NCBI RefSeq assembly: GCF_017309185.1
Contig: NZ_JAEKJZ010000007.1
Coordinates: 124,001 to 188,000 of the forward strand
Source: Roseibium aggregatum
GTDB lineage: Bacteria; Pseudomonadota; Alphaproteobacteria; Rhizobiales; Stappiaceae
Reading direction: 5' to 3'
Length of the DNA stretch: 64,000 nt
Each line of letters begins with the position of its first letter. Position 1 is the first letter of the stretch. A program made the position numbers and the translations under genes. Below, piece after piece: positions 32,894 through 42,054 of the stretch. Under the pieces are notes generated by a model. It did not search any database and was not told the DNA's origin. It saw nothing but the letters and a program-made list of their open reading frames with translations.

Positions 32894-34867
32894 ATGCAGG
32901 ACACCTCCGATTCTCATTCCACGGCCGAAGCGCCGGCCGACGACAGCCTCCCCGTCAGAAAGGGCGTTGAGGTAATCGCCGACGAGGTCAAGCGGTTGCC
33001 AAACGGTCCTGGGGTCTACCGGATGCTCGACCACAAGGGCGAGGTGCTTTATGTCGGCAAGGCCCGCAGCCTGAAAAAGCGCGTCACCAGCTACACCAGG
33101 CTGCAGGGGCAGTCGAATCGCATCATGCGCATGATCCTGGCGACGGCGGCGATGGAATTCGTGGTCACGAAGACCGAGCCCGAAGCGCTGCTCCTGGAAG
33201 CCAACCTGATCAAGAGGCTCCGCCCGCGCTTCAACGTTCTCCTGCGCGACGACAAATCGTTTCCGTATATTCTGGTGACCGGCGACCACGTTTCTCCTGC
33301 GATCGTGAAGCATCGCGGCGCCCGCAAGCGCAAGGGCGACTATTTCGGTCCGTTCGCTTCCGCCGGCGCGGTCGACAGGACGATCAACGCCCTGCAAAAG
33401 GCCTTTTTGATCCGCACCTGCTCCGACAGCTACTATGAAAACCGCACCCGCCCCTGTCTCCAGTACCAGATCAAGCGCTGCGCCGGCCCCTGCACCGGCG
33501 AGATCGGCCCGGAGGACTACAAGGGTCTCGTTTCGGAAGCCAAGGCGTTTCTGTCCGGCCGGAGCCAGCTGATCAAGAAGCAGCTTGCCGAACAGATGGA
33601 AGCTGCCTCCGCCGATCTCGAATTCGAACGTGCCGCCATCTACCGCGACCGGCTTTCGGCGCTTTCCCACGTTCAGGCACACCAGGGCATCAATCCGCAA
33701 TCGGTCGAGGAGGCCGACGTCTTCGCCATCCACCAGGAAGGCGGCCAGACCTGTGTTCAGGTGTTTTTCTTCCGCACCGGTCAGAACTGGGGTAACCGCG
33801 CCTATTTTCCAAAGGCTGACAGAACCCTGGAGGAAGCCGAGGTTCTGGAGAGTTTTCTTGCCCAGTTTTACGACGACAAGCCCGCGCCGAAACAGATCCT
33901 GCTTTCCCATGAGCTTGCCGAACAGGAGCTGTTGTCGGAAGCCTTGAGCGAACGCACCGGGCGCAAGGTTGTGGTCGCAACGCCTCAAAGGGGAGAGAAG
34001 AAAGACCTGGTCGACCACGCCACCACCAACGCCCGCGAGGCGCTCGGCCGGCGCCTTGCGGAAACCTCCAGCCAGGCCCGGCTGCTGAAAGGTGTCGCGG
34101 AGGCTTTCGACCTGCCGTCGCCACCGCGCCGCATCGAGGTCTACGACAACTCCCACATCATGGGGACCAACGCGGTCGGCGGCATGATCGTCGCCGGTAT
34201 TCAGGGCTTTACCAAGGGGCAATACCGCAAATTCAACATCAAGTCAGAGGATCTCGTGCCCGGAGACGACTACGGCATGATGCGAGAGGTTCTGACCCGG
34301 CGGTTCTCCAGGCTTCTCAAGGAACATGCCCGCGAGGACAAACCGGTGCCCGAAGACGATGCCGCCGTCGGGACGTCCGAGGACGAGCAGGAAGACGCCC
34401 AGGCCCAGATGGACATGCCTGCCTGGCCGGATCTCGTCCTGATCGACGGCGGTCAGGGCCAGCTCACGGCCGCCCGGGAAACCCTTCAGGACCTGGGCGT
34501 CACCGACGTCCCCTTGGTCGGGATCGCCAAGGGGCCTGACCGGGACGCGGGCCGCGAGAAGTTTTTCATACCCGGCAGACAGTCTTTCATGTTGCCGGAA
34601 CGCGATCCTGTCTTGTATTTCGTTCAGCGTCTGCGCGACGAGGCCCACCGCTTCGCCATCGGCAGCCATCGCGCCCGGCGGAAAAAGGACATCGTCAGGA
34701 ACCCACTGGACGAAATCGCCGGCATCGGCCCGACCCGCAAGAAAGCCCTTTTGCGCCATTTCGGAACGGCGAAAGCCGTATCGAAGGCCGGCATTGACGA
34801 CCTGTCGGCCGTTCCGGGCATTTCGGAAGCCATAGCCAGGCTCGTCTACGATCACTTTCATGAATAG
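32894..34867 (+). CDS. uvrC: Excinuclease ABC subunit UvrC
   Basis: A 657-residue nuclease that makes both incisions around a lesion bound by UvrB. Domains in order: GIY-YIG nuclease (about 36-110: GPGVYRMLDHKGEVLYVGKA), Cys-containing linker TRPCLQYQIKRCAGPC, UVR domain (about 225-260: EQMEAASADLEFERAAIYR) that binds UvrB, RNase H-like endonuclease with RRIEVYDNSHIMGTNAVGGM and LVLIDGGQGQL, and a C-terminal helix-hairpin-helix pair. An acidic insert of about 40 residues (PEDDAAVGTSEDEQEDAQAQ) lies in the second nuclease domain, common in alphaproteobacteria. uvrB is 18 kb upstream. Confidence 0.97.
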   Translation: MQDTSDSHSTAEAPADDSLPVRKGVEVIADEVKRLPNGPGVYRMLDHKGEVLYVGKARSLKKRVTSYTRLQGQSNRIMRMILATAAMEFVVTKTEPEALLLEANLIKRLRPRFNVLLRDDKSFPYILVTGDHVSPAIVKHRGARKRKGDYFGPFASAGAVDRTINALQKAFLIRTCSDSYYENRTRPCLQYQIKRCAGPCTGEIGPEDYKGLVSEAKAFLSGRSQLIKKQLAEQMEAASADLEFERAAIYRDRLSALSHVQAHQGINPQSVEEADVFAIHQEGGQTCVQVFFFRTGQNWGNRAYFPKADRTLEEAEVLESFLAQFYDDKPAPKQILLSHELAEQELLSEALSERTGRKVVVATPQRGEKKDLVDHATTNAREALGRRLAETSSQARLLKGVAEAFDLPSPPRRIEVYDNSHIMGTNAVGGMIVAGIQGFTKGQYRKFNIKSEDLVPGDDYGMMREVLTRRFSRLLKEHAREDKPVPEDDAAVGTSEDEQEDAQAQMDMPAWPDLVLIDGGQGQLTAARETLQDLGVTDVPLVGIAKGPDRDAGREKFFIPGRQSFMLPERDPVLYFVQRLRDEAHRFAIGSHRARRKKDIVRNPLDEIAGIGPTRKKALLRHFGTAKAVSKAGIDDLSAVPGISEAIARLVYDHFHE

Positions 34868-34977
34868 GCACGCCGGTTACCAACCGCAATCAGGGTGTGC
34901 TATACAGCCCGCAAATCGATGACGAGGCGAAAGCAAGCAGAGCAGGATCGCCCGCCGGAAACCGGACAGATATCAGA

Positions 34978-36546
34978 ATGATCCCTTCTTTCGACGACGC
35001 CCTTCAACTGCTGGCCGAGGAAAAATACGCGGCCGCAAAAGAGGCCTTTCTCCGATTGAACGAGATTGCCCCGGATGACGCCCGCGTCCATTTCGGGCTG
35101 GGATCGATCCTGCATCACGACGACCGTGTCGATGAAGCCCTGCATCATTTGCAGGCGGCCGCGAAAATCGCCAAGACCAAGGGCGTCGTCTTTACCAAGC
35201 TCGCCGAGGTGCTTCTTGAATCCGACGAGGCGGAAGAAGCGCTGGAGGCAGCCCGCAAAGGGGCTGCGCTCGACAGGAAATCCGCCTATGCGCAAGTCGT
35301 CGTTGCGCGGTGCTACAGCAAGCTGTTGCGCGTCGTCATGGCGAAAACACACATCGAAAACGCCCTCCGGCTTGACGCCGGGTCGACGGATGCGCTCCTC
35401 GAACTGTCGTCTCTCGAAGCTCAGCTGGGCAACTTCGAAAAAGCCCGGGACCTGATCGAAGAGGCCTATCGGCTCGATCCCGACTCCGCCGACGTCATCA
35501 CCCGGAAGCTGACGATGGATTCACCAGGCTCGGAGTCGCCTGTCGTCACGAAAGCGGCCGAAATCGTTGAAACGGAACCGGAAAAGGTCGGCAGGCAGGA
35601 TATCGGAATATTGTCGTTCCGGGTCGCCAGCGTTTTCGAGAAGGAAAAGAATATCGGAAAGGCCTTCTACTACTACGAAAAGCATCGCGATCTGCTCTAC
35701 GACAAGTATGACAATGACCGACGCAGGCGCCAGATAGACGTCTACAGACAGATCTTCACGAAGGAATTTTTCGAAAGCCGGAAGACGGCGGCCCTGACAT
35801 CCGAGAAGCCTGTCTTCGTGTTCGGCATGCCCCGTTCCGGGACCACCCTGACCGAGCAGATCATCGCGAACCACAAGCTGGCCCACGGTGTCGGTGAATG
35901 CACCTACTTTACGAGGCTTCAGAAAGACTATTTCGGCAGCAGATATTTCTCGAAGAACCTGCTGACAAAATTGTCGTCCATGCAGGAAAAAGACTTCAAG
36001 CGTGTCGGCAAAGGGTATTTGAAGACGATCGAATCCAGCAACAAGAAAGCCATTCGGATCGTCGACAAGATGCCGCATAATTTCGAGATGCTCTGGATGC
36101 CGGCATTGCTGTTTCCCAACGCGAAATTCATCCACCTGAACCGCGATCCCGCGGACAATTGCTGTTCGATCTACACAAGTTCCTTCAATCGCTCCCACTC
36201 CTACAGCATCGACCAGGAAACACTCGGGGAATATTACCTTCTCTACCGGGAAATGATGGATCTCTGGCGTTCGACGCTGCCCGTGGAGATTTACGATCTG
36301 AGCTACGAAAACCTTGTCGAAGACCAGGAAACCGAAACCAGAAAGCTGATCGACCATATCGGCCTGAACTGGGACCCGGCCTGCCTGGAATTCTACAACA
36401 GCGACAGCCAGGTCTTCACGGCAAGCCAGAGCCAGGTGCGTCAGCCGATTTACAAATCCTCCAGGGGACGCTGGAAAAGATACGAAGAGCACATCCAACC
36501 GCTGTTGAGGAGCCTTGGAATGCTTGAAAACGAGACGGTAAGCTGA
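34978..36546 (+). CDS. Tetratricopeptide-repeat sulfotransferase
   Basis: A 522-residue protein. Residues 1-175 are TPR units (e.g. AYAQVVVARCYSKLLRVVMA, FEKARDLIEEAYRLDPDS). Residues about 275-515 are a sulfotransferase: PAPS-binding loop VFVFGMPRSGTTLTEQIIA, catalytic-type His/Lys region and the 3'-phosphate site HLNRDPADNCCSIYTSSFNR, ending FYNSDSQVFTASQSQVRQPI. Such two-domain proteins are common in marine alphaproteobacteria; acceptors (protein tyrosine, polysaccharide or lipid) are unknown. No carbohydrate cluster is adjacent. ATG 34978 matches the TPR start. Confidence 0.9.
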   Translation: MIPSFDDALQLLAEEKYAAAKEAFLRLNEIAPDDARVHFGLGSILHHDDRVDEALHHLQAAAKIAKTKGVVFTKLAEVLLESDEAEEALEAARKGAALDRKSAYAQVVVARCYSKLLRVVMAKTHIENALRLDAGSTDALLELSSLEAQLGNFEKARDLIEEAYRLDPDSADVITRKLTMDSPGSESPVVTKAAEIVETEPEKVGRQDIGILSFRVASVFEKEKNIGKAFYYYEKHRDLLYDKYDNDRRRRQIDVYRQIFTKEFFESRKTAALTSEKPVFVFGMPRSGTTLTEQIIANHKLAHGVGECTYFTRLQKDYFGSRYFSKNLLTKLSSMQEKDFKRVGKGYLKTIESSNKKAIRIVDKMPHNFEMLWMPALLFPNAKFIHLNRDPADNCCSIYTSSFNRSHSYSIDQETLGEYYLLYREMMDLWRSTLPVEIYDLSYENLVEDQETETRKLIDHIGLNWDPACLEFYNSDSQVFTASQSQVRQPIYKSSRGRWKRYEEHIQPLLRSLGMLENETVS

Positions 36547-36682
36547 CATCGGATATACATTGACCGTCATGCCGACTATCGCGGCGCGACAAGTTCCGGC
36601 ATGGCGGGACTTATCGCACGAGGCTTCGGCATGCTATGATCCCGGGGTGTTTTGCACCCACCGCTTCTGAATCGATCCCCCG

Positions 36683-37810
36683 ATGCCTTTTTCCACTTCC
36701 CGCTCCAACAGGCCGCTCCTCGTGTCCTGCTTTTCCCTGGTCTGCTGGCTTAGCTGTCTCGGCGCCGTTACGGCCGGCGCGTTGGGCCTTTCGGCCTTTG
36801 TCGCCTCCGATTATTGGATCGCGGACAACATGAGCTTCTTTCTGAAGCAGTTCCTGGCCACAGGCCTCATCGGCTCTCTCGCCGGAGTGCTCGGACTGAT
36901 CGTACAGCACCGGTGGCATCGGCTTTACAAGGCTCTTTGCACGCTGGGTTTCCTGTTCCTTGTCGTCCTGGCGGGTCTCACCGGAAGCCGCACACTGGCC
37001 AACACCGTTGCACTTTCGCAATCGGACAACGGCGGGCGCCCGATCAAGATCGTGTCCATCAACATCGAACGCCTGTTCCTGGCTGACCCGGTTCTCAAGG
37101 CGTTTCTGCAAAAGGAAAACCCGGATATCGTGGTCTTGCAGGAGGCCGCCTGGTGGTTTCAGAAGCAACGCTGGGAGCGTTACGAACTTCCCTACGGCAA
37201 TGCGGGCGTCGCAGGCTTTCCCCAGTATCTCAAGGTCGGAGAACTTGGCGGCCTCGTCGTCTATTCCCGTTACCCGATCCTGAGCGAAGAATCGCGCATC
37301 GTTAAGGGCATCCCGCAGCCTGGCATCAGTGTTTACCACGACGTGGACCGGGAAGTCCTGAGCCTGACCCTCGACACGGGCAAGGCCCCCCTTCACCTGA
37401 TCGCGGTTCATCCGGACAGCCCCAGAAGTCAGGACCGCTGGACGAGCAAACGCGCTTACCTCGACGAACTGGACAAGACGATCGCGCAGGCCAAATCGGA
37501 CCACGGCGGCAACGTGATCGCGATCGGCGACTGGAACAGTTCTCCCTGGTCGGAACGGTTTCAACGCACCCTGACCGCCAACAACGTGCAAACGGCCTAC
37601 CCGGACGGGTGGCCCCATAACACACGGTTCTTTTTCGACTACCGGCTGTTGACAATTCTCGGGGCGCCGGTCGACCAGTTCGTCGTTTCACCGGATCTCG
37701 CCGTCGCCGGAGTGTCCCTCGGCCCCGACATCGGCTCCGACCATGTTCCCCTGATCGTGGAAATCGACCCCACCGCCCCTCGGATCGAACCTGCCGGCCG
37801 CGACGAGTAG
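36683..37810 (+). CDS. Membrane-anchored endonuclease/exonuclease/phosphatase family protein
   Basis: A 375-residue protein. Three N-terminal membrane helices (LLVSCFSLVCWLSCLGAVTA; FLATGLIGSLAGVLGLIV; ALCTLGFLFLVVLAGL) are followed by an EEP domain outside: IKIVSINIERLF (Asn), IVVLQEAAWW (Glu metal ligand), LIAVHPDSPR, VIAIGDWNSSPWSERF and GSDHVPLIVE (Asp-His). All catalytic residues are visible. Members cleave phosphodiesters in nucleic acids, phospholipids or sphingomyelin; the target here is unknown. It is transcribed alone and convergent with the Rrf2 gene. Confidence 0.88.
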   Translation: MPFSTSRSNRPLLVSCFSLVCWLSCLGAVTAGALGLSAFVASDYWIADNMSFFLKQFLATGLIGSLAGVLGLIVQHRWHRLYKALCTLGFLFLVVLAGLTGSRTLANTVALSQSDNGGRPIKIVSINIERLFLADPVLKAFLQKENPDIVVLQEAAWWFQKQRWERYELPYGNAGVAGFPQYLKVGELGGLVVYSRYPILSEESRIVKGIPQPGISVYHDVDREVLSLTLDTGKAPLHLIAVHPDSPRSQDRWTSKRAYLDELDKTIAQAKSDHGGNVIAIGDWNSSPWSERFQRTLTANNVQTAYPDGWPHNTRFFFDYRLLTILGAPVDQFVVSPDLAVAGVSLGPDIGSDHVPLIVEIDPTAPRIEPAGRDE

Positions 37811-37848
37811 AAGCTCGCCTGGTCGCGCATTCCGGTGTCCCGGCGGGG

Positions 37849-38286
37849 TCAATTCCCTTCAATTGCGTTCTTGAAACCACCGGAATTGGCCACAAGATCC
37901 TTGAGGGTCAGGGTTCCCAGAACCCCAAAAAAGGCATCCAGGGCGGCTTTCAGGCCAGGCTTTAGTCCACAGACCTGCGTGAGCGCGCACCGGCAGTCAC
38001 TCGAGGCGGAAAAACACACGGCCAGTTGAAAGTCGGTCTCCATCAGCCTGACGACATCGGAGACCGAAATGTCTTCAGGCGGCATGTTGAGCCAGATCCC
38101 GCCCGTGCGCCCCGCGCTGGTTTCGATATAGCCGGCTTTTCGCAGGGTTTGAACGGCAGCGACAACCTGCGACCGGTGCGCGTGGCAATTCTCGACAATC
38201 AGGTCGATGGAACACCGGTCTTCGGCATGCACCGCGAGATACATGAGAATTCGAAACGCGGCATCCGTGCGTTCGGTCAAACGCAT
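37849..38286 (-). CDS. Rrf2 family transcriptional regulator, NsrR-like
   Basis: A 145-residue winged-helix regulator. MRLTERTDAAFRILMYLAVH is the Rrf2 start, followed by a helix-turn-helix (about 26-62) and the wing AGRTGGIWLNMPPEDISVSD. An iron-sulfur ligand set sits at Cys91, Cys98, Cys100 and Cys106 (CFSASSDCRCALTQVC), with 91/100/106 best fitting the NsrR/IscR spacing. It probably senses nitric oxide or iron-sulfur status. No denitrification gene is adjacent; an AT-rich stretch lies 90-175 bases upstream. Confidence 0.88.
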   Translation of the reverse strand: MRLTERTDAAFRILMYLAVHAEDRCSIDLIVENCHAHRSQVVAAVQTLRKAGYIETSAGRTGGIWLNMPPEDISVSDVVRLMETDFQLAVCFSASSDCRCALTQVCGLKPGLKAALDAFFGVLGTLTLKDLVANSGGFKNAIEGN

Positions 38287-38707
38287 AGTGGCTCATTCTG
38301 TTGGCGGCGACAGGGTCTGCCTCATCGAACTCAAACCGCACCTGCCAGATTCCTGTTCGGAGCGGTTGCTACAATCCCTTTGTTTATGAGCACCTTATAC
38401 TATATATTCGCAATTTCATATATATATTAATTGTAATTATTCACATTATCTTTTTAACCAGCATGCAAGAAGACACCTCGCGACTGAAACCCGGCTTGCA
38501 GGGCAGCAGGCCCTGCCGCAGGAACGCCCTAAGAAGATCGCCAGAAACCGTAGGGCTCGAGCCACACCGGACAGGCCCGCAACCACGAAACTCAAATCCT
38601 GGGTTCGCCGGATCTTTGTCCTTGCCGGCCCGCCCCGTGCACGTGCATCTTGAAGCCCCTTCCCACCACCCTTAAAAGAAGTCAGACAGTTGAGGAGAAC
38701 ACCCACG
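38287..38707. promoter_or_regulatory. Divergent region with an AT-rich island between the Rrf2 and HlyU genes
   Basis: 421 bases. Bases 38384-38460 are strongly AT-rich (e.g. CATATATATATTAATTGTAA), in contrast with the GC-rich surroundings. This is likely a regulatory or promoter zone. The rest shows no recognisable element. Confidence 0.5.
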
Positions 38708-39001
38708 ATGCTTGGCAATTTGTTCAAATCCATGTTCGGGTCTTCAGGCGAAGGACCGAAAAAAAGCACGTCCAAGGTCACGGCGGTTTCCTATGACGGA
38801 TACGAAATCTTCGCCGAACCGCAGCCCGCGGGCAGTCAATGGCAGGTGTCGGGACGGATCGAAAAGACAATCGGCGACACGGCCAAGGTACACCGCTTCA
38901 TCAGGGCGGACACGTTACCCGACGAAGAAGGCGCAGCGAACGAGATGATCCGAAAGGCCAAAATGATGATTGACCAGCAGGGCGATACGATATTCGATTG
39001 A
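38708..39001 (+). CDS. HlyU family regulator-like protein
   Basis: A 97-residue protein of the HlyU family (first named as a haemolysin activator in Vibrio). MLGNLFKSMFGSSG, then VSYDGYEIFAEPQPAGSQWQ, VSGRIEKTIGD and HRFIRADTLPDEEGAANEMI match the family throughout. In alphaproteobacteria it is a small conserved protein, probably not a virulence regulator, and no DNA-binding motif is visible. GAGGAG lies upstream of ATG 38708. It stands alone; the MITE-like element follows 30 bases after. Confidence 0.87.
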   Translation: MLGNLFKSMFGSSGEGPKKSTSKVTAVSYDGYEIFAEPQPAGSQWQVSGRIEKTIGDTAKVHRFIRADTLPDEEGAANEMIRKAKMMIDQQGDTIFD

Positions 39002-39031
39002 CCGGGGTCCCGTCCCGGACGCCCCCCCAGA

Positions 39032-39180
39032 GTATGGACCCATAAAATCTCGTTTTCAGGTCGACCGGAAAATGGCTGTATCCAAGACGAAAAATCGCGG
39101 AAAAACCGGCTATGGAGGGCTTTTCCCGAGCTCTCCTGTGCCGGATTGATGCCTGAAAGCTAGAATTTATGGGTCCGTAC
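39032..39180. repeat. MITE-like element with ~29-bp terminal inverted repeats
   Basis: The left end GTATGGACCCATAAAATCTC (39032-39051) and the reverse complement of the right end (GTACGGACCCATAAATTCTA, read from 39180) agree at 25 of 29 bases. The interior (about 90 bases) has no open frame. A TA lies one base inside each outer end, which would fit TA target duplication, but this cannot be proved from one copy. It fills most of the gap before pgsA. Confidence 0.7.
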
Positions 39181-39277
39181 ACTGGTCTGCGAGACACGCG
39201 CTTTGAGGACTGGCGCACGAGAAGAGAGACCTCCCGAAAACACCGCTTGCGGCGCCCGCCGAATTCTGAAAGCCGAC

Positions 39278-39850
39278 ATGAAACGTAAAATAGTCTTGAG
39301 CCTGCCTAACCTGCTGACCTACGGACGCATTCTGGCTGTACCTGCGGTTGCCGCCTGTTTTTATTTCGAGGGCGTCACGGCGCGCTGGATCGCCCTGGGT
39401 CTTTTCATTGTGGCGGCCATTACGGATTTCTTCGACGGTTATCTCGCCCGGGCCTGGCAACAACAATCCGCCCTCGGGCGCATGCTGGACCCGATCGCCG
39501 ATAAACTGCTCGTTTCCGTCAGCCTCCTGATGCTGGCCGCCGACGGAACGATCGGAAACTGGTCGCTTGTCGCTGCAATCATCATTCTGTGCCGCGAAAT
39601 TCTCGTGTCCGGCCTTCGCGAGTTCCTGGCCGAGCTGCAGGTCAGCGTTCCGGTGACCAAACTGGCAAAGTGGAAGACGACGGTTCAACTGGTCGCCATC
39701 GCCTTTCTTCTGGCCGGCCCCGCGGGCGACACGATCTTTCCCTATACGACGCTGACCGGGCTGACCGCTCTTTGGCTTGCGGCCATCCTTACCCTATATA
39801 CGGGATACGACTACTTCCGGGCCGGCATCGGCCATCTCATCACCGAATAA
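39278..39850 (+). CDS. pgsA: CDP-diacylglycerol-glycerol-3-phosphate 3-phosphatidyltransferase
   Basis: A 190-residue membrane enzyme that makes phosphatidylglycerol phosphate from CDP-diacylglycerol and glycerol 3-phosphate. The CDP-alcohol phosphotransferase signature D-x2-DG-x2-AR-x8-G-x3-D-x3-D is complete: DFFDGYLARAWQQQSALGRM followed by LDPIAD. KIVLSLPNLLTYGRILAVP at the N-terminus and five membrane helices are normal. ATG 39278 fits the family start. It leads a short cluster with moaD and moaE (54 bases and 3 bases apart). Confidence 0.95.
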   Translation: MKRKIVLSLPNLLTYGRILAVPAVAACFYFEGVTARWIALGLFIVAAITDFFDGYLARAWQQQSALGRMLDPIADKLLVSVSLLMLAADGTIGNWSLVAAIIILCREILVSGLREFLAELQVSVPVTKLAKWKTTVQLVAIAFLLAGPAGDTIFPYTTLTGLTALWLAAILTLYTGYDYFRAGIGHLITE

Positions 39851-39903
39851 ACTCAAGGCCGCGCCCCTGGCGTCGAGGCGAAGGATCATTTTCGAGAGGT
39901 CTC

Positions 39904-40155
39904 ATGAATATTCGATATTTCGCCTGGGTGCGGGAACGCGTCGGTGTCGAGGAGGAAACAATTGATGTTCCGGGCAACGTCAAGACCGTCGCCGACCTGA
40001 TCGCCCATCTCAAGTCGCTCGACGAAAACCATGCGGCGGCCTTCGAGGAAGACGAAGCCATCCGCGTTGCCCTGGACCAGATGCATGTGGAGCAGGACGC
40101 GGCTCTCGGCGATGCGCGGGAAGCGGCCTTCTTCCCCCCGATGACAGGCGGCTGA
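39904..40155 (+). CDS. moaD: Molybdopterin synthase sulfur-carrier subunit MoaD
   Basis: An 83-residue ubiquitin-like sulfur carrier: MNIRYFAWVRERVGVEEETI, TVADLIAHL and the C-terminal AAFFPPMTGG, whose Gly-Gly end is thiocarboxylated by MoeB and delivers sulfur to precursor Z. Length is standard. ATG 39904 was chosen; a longer frame reads into pgsA out of phase. moaE starts three bases after its stop. Confidence 0.95.
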   Translation: MNIRYFAWVRERVGVEEETIDVPGNVKTVADLIAHLKSLDENHAAAFEEDEAIRVALDQMHVEQDAALGDAREAAFFPPMTGG

Positions 40156-40158
40156 AAC

Positions 40159-40638
40159 GTGACCGTACGACCGCTCGTCAGGGTTCAGCCGGAGGATTTC
40201 GATGTCCGCGAAGAAACCTTGCGGCTCACCGAAGGCCGCAAGGATGTCGGCGCACTCGTCAGTTTCACCGGGCTTTGCCGCGACGAGGCCGGCACCTTGA
40301 GCGCATTGGAACTGGAGCATTATCCCGGCATGGCGGAGGCCGAACTTGTCCGCATCTCGCAACAGGCCCTGGAACGCTGGCCCCTGACCGGCCTGACCGT
40401 TATCCACCGCCACGGAAAGATTGTACCGGGCGAAAATATCGTGCTGGTGATCGCCGCGTCCGCCCATCGTCGCGCCGCATTCGAGGCCGCCGATTTTCTG
40501 ATGGACTACCTGAAGACCCGGGCTCCCTTCTGGAAGAAGGAACACTTCGTGTCAGGCAGCGGGGGACGCTGGGTTGACGCCAAGACCGGCGACACGGAAG
40601 ATGCCGCGCGCTGGACCGAAAAAGAAAATCGCTCTTAA
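40159..40638 (+). CDS. moaE: Molybdopterin synthase catalytic subunit MoaE
   Basis: A 159-residue large subunit that, with MoaD, turns cyclic pyranopterin monophosphate into molybdopterin. VGALVSFTGLCRDEAG, LELEHYPGMAEAEL, VIHRHGKIVPGENIVLVIAA and the C-terminal FWKKEHF with catalytic Lys are all present. GTG start three bases after moaD. The pgsA-moaD-moaE order is widely conserved in alphaproteobacteria. Confidence 0.95.
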   Translation: MTVRPLVRVQPEDFDVREETLRLTEGRKDVGALVSFTGLCRDEAGTLSALELEHYPGMAEAELVRISQQALERWPLTGLTVIHRHGKIVPGENIVLVIAASAHRRAAFEAADFLMDYLKTRAPFWKKEHFVSGSGGRWVDAKTGDTEDAARWTEKENRS

Positions 40639-40746
40639 GACTTGCGCAACCTCAAGACGTATTATTGAAATTAGCAATATCCCGCCCTCCAGGTCCAAGG
40701 GTCTGGCTCCCTTCAGGCATGGCGCCTTTTTGATGGTTCTGACAAC

Positions 40747-42054
40747 GTGAAACATACCGACGACCTTTCCAGCGCTTCCGCGGCCGGCTCAGACGGACAC
40801 GCATCCCGCTCTTCGGGCAACGAGGAGGTCTTGCAGAACCCCGGGGTACCGATTGCCGAATTCGTGACCATCATCGCAATGATCATGGCCCTGAACGCCA
40901 TGGCGATTGACGTCATGTTGCCGGCCCTTCCGGCCATCGGCGACGCGCTCAATATCGTCGAAGACAATCACCGGCAACTCATCCTGTTGTCCTATCTGAT
41001 CGGCTTCGGCGGCGCTCAGCTTTTCTTCGGGCCGATCACCAATGCCTACGGCCGGCAGAAGGTCATGGTGGGCGGGCTTGCCCTCTACAGCCTGGCCAGC
41101 GTCGGCGCCATCTTCGCCTCCGACCTCGATCAGTTGCTTCTGGCCCGTGTCCTCCAAGGAGTTGGATGTGCCGGGGCTCGGGTGGCAGCACTTTCCGTCG
41201 TGCGGGATTGCTACACCGGTCGTCATCTCGGCAAGATCATGTCCCTGGTCATGATGGTTTTCATGGCTGTTCCGGTCGTCGCGCCGACAATCGGCCAGGC
41301 AATCCTGCTCGTCGCCGGCTGGCACTGGATTTTCGCCATGTTGCTTGTTTCCGGTGTCGCCATGCTTTTCTGGACGTCATCGCGGCTGCCGGAAACCCTG
41401 GTCGTCGAAAAACGGCGGCCAATGGTGCTTTCGAGCATCCTCGAGGATTATCTCACCGCTCTGAAGACCCGCGCATGCATTGGGTATTCGGTCGGAACCG
41501 CCTTCATTTTCGGAGGCCTGTTTTCCTTTCTGGCCATGTCACAACAGATCTTTGTCGACATCTACGGCCTGGGACAGATGTTTCCGATCGTCTTCGGCAT
41601 AACCGCTATCACCATGGCGGCGGCGTCTTTCATGAACTCGCAACTCGTCGAGGCAATCGGCATGCGCCGCCTGTCGCATGCCGCCGCTCTGGTTTTTACC
41701 GCCGGCGGCGCCTCGCTCTACCTGCTTGCTTCGATCGGAGAGGTTCCCTTCCTGCTCTTCTTCGTGATCGCAACCCTGATCATGACGTCTTTCGGTTTCC
41801 TCGGCGCGAACTTCAACGCCATGGCGCTGGAGCCGCTCGGCGCGATTGCGGGAACCGCGTCCTCGGTGATCGGCTTTATCTCCACGCTCGGCGGTGCCCT
41901 TCTGGGCTACGTCATGGGCCAGCTCTTCGACGGCACCGTCCAGCCCCTGGGCCTTGCCTATACCATCTATGGCCTGTGCGCGATGGGGAGCATTCTCTAC
42001 GCGGAGCGGGGTCGCATGTTCCACGCGCTGGACCGGCACGAAGACGAGCGTTGA
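40747..42054 (+). CDS. MFS multidrug efflux transporter, Bcr/CflA type
   Basis: A 435-residue transporter with about 12 membrane helices. FVTIIAMIMALNAMAIDVML followed by PALPAIGDAL is the usual first helix of DHA1 drug exporters. Motif A appears as GPITNAYGRQKVMVGG between helices 2 and 3, and ARVLQGVGCAGARVAALSVV with VRDCYTGRHLGK is the Bcr/CflA signature. It probably expels cationic or amphipathic compounds by proton antiport. GTG 40747 is the predicted start. It is convergent with the oxidoreductase gene, with no gap. Confidence 0.9.
   Translation: MKHTDDLSSASAAGSDGHASRSSGNEEVLQNPGVPIAEFVTIIAMIMALNAMAIDVMLPALPAIGDALNIVEDNHRQLILLSYLIGFGGAQLFFGPITNAYGRQKVMVGGLALYSLASVGAIFASDLDQLLLARVLQGVGCAGARVAALSVVRDCYTGRHLGKIMSLVMMVFMAVPVVAPTIGQAILLVAGWHWIFAMLLVSGVAMLFWTSSRLPETLVVEKRRPMVLSSILEDYLTALKTRACIGYSVGTAFIFGGLFSFLAMSQQIFVDIYGLGQMFPIVFGITAITMAAASFMNSQLVEAIGMRRLSHAAALVFTAGGASLYLLASIGEVPFLLFFVIATLIMTSFGFLGANFNAMALEPLGAIAGTASSVIGFISTLGGALLGYVMGQLFDGTVQPLGLAYTIYGLCAMGSILYAERGRMFHALDRHEDER

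Noticed and set aside
39203..39277. Longer start for pgsA
   Set aside because: The extra 25 residues are not like the family and begin within 25 bases of the MITE-like element end; ATG 39278 starts the conserved N-terminus.
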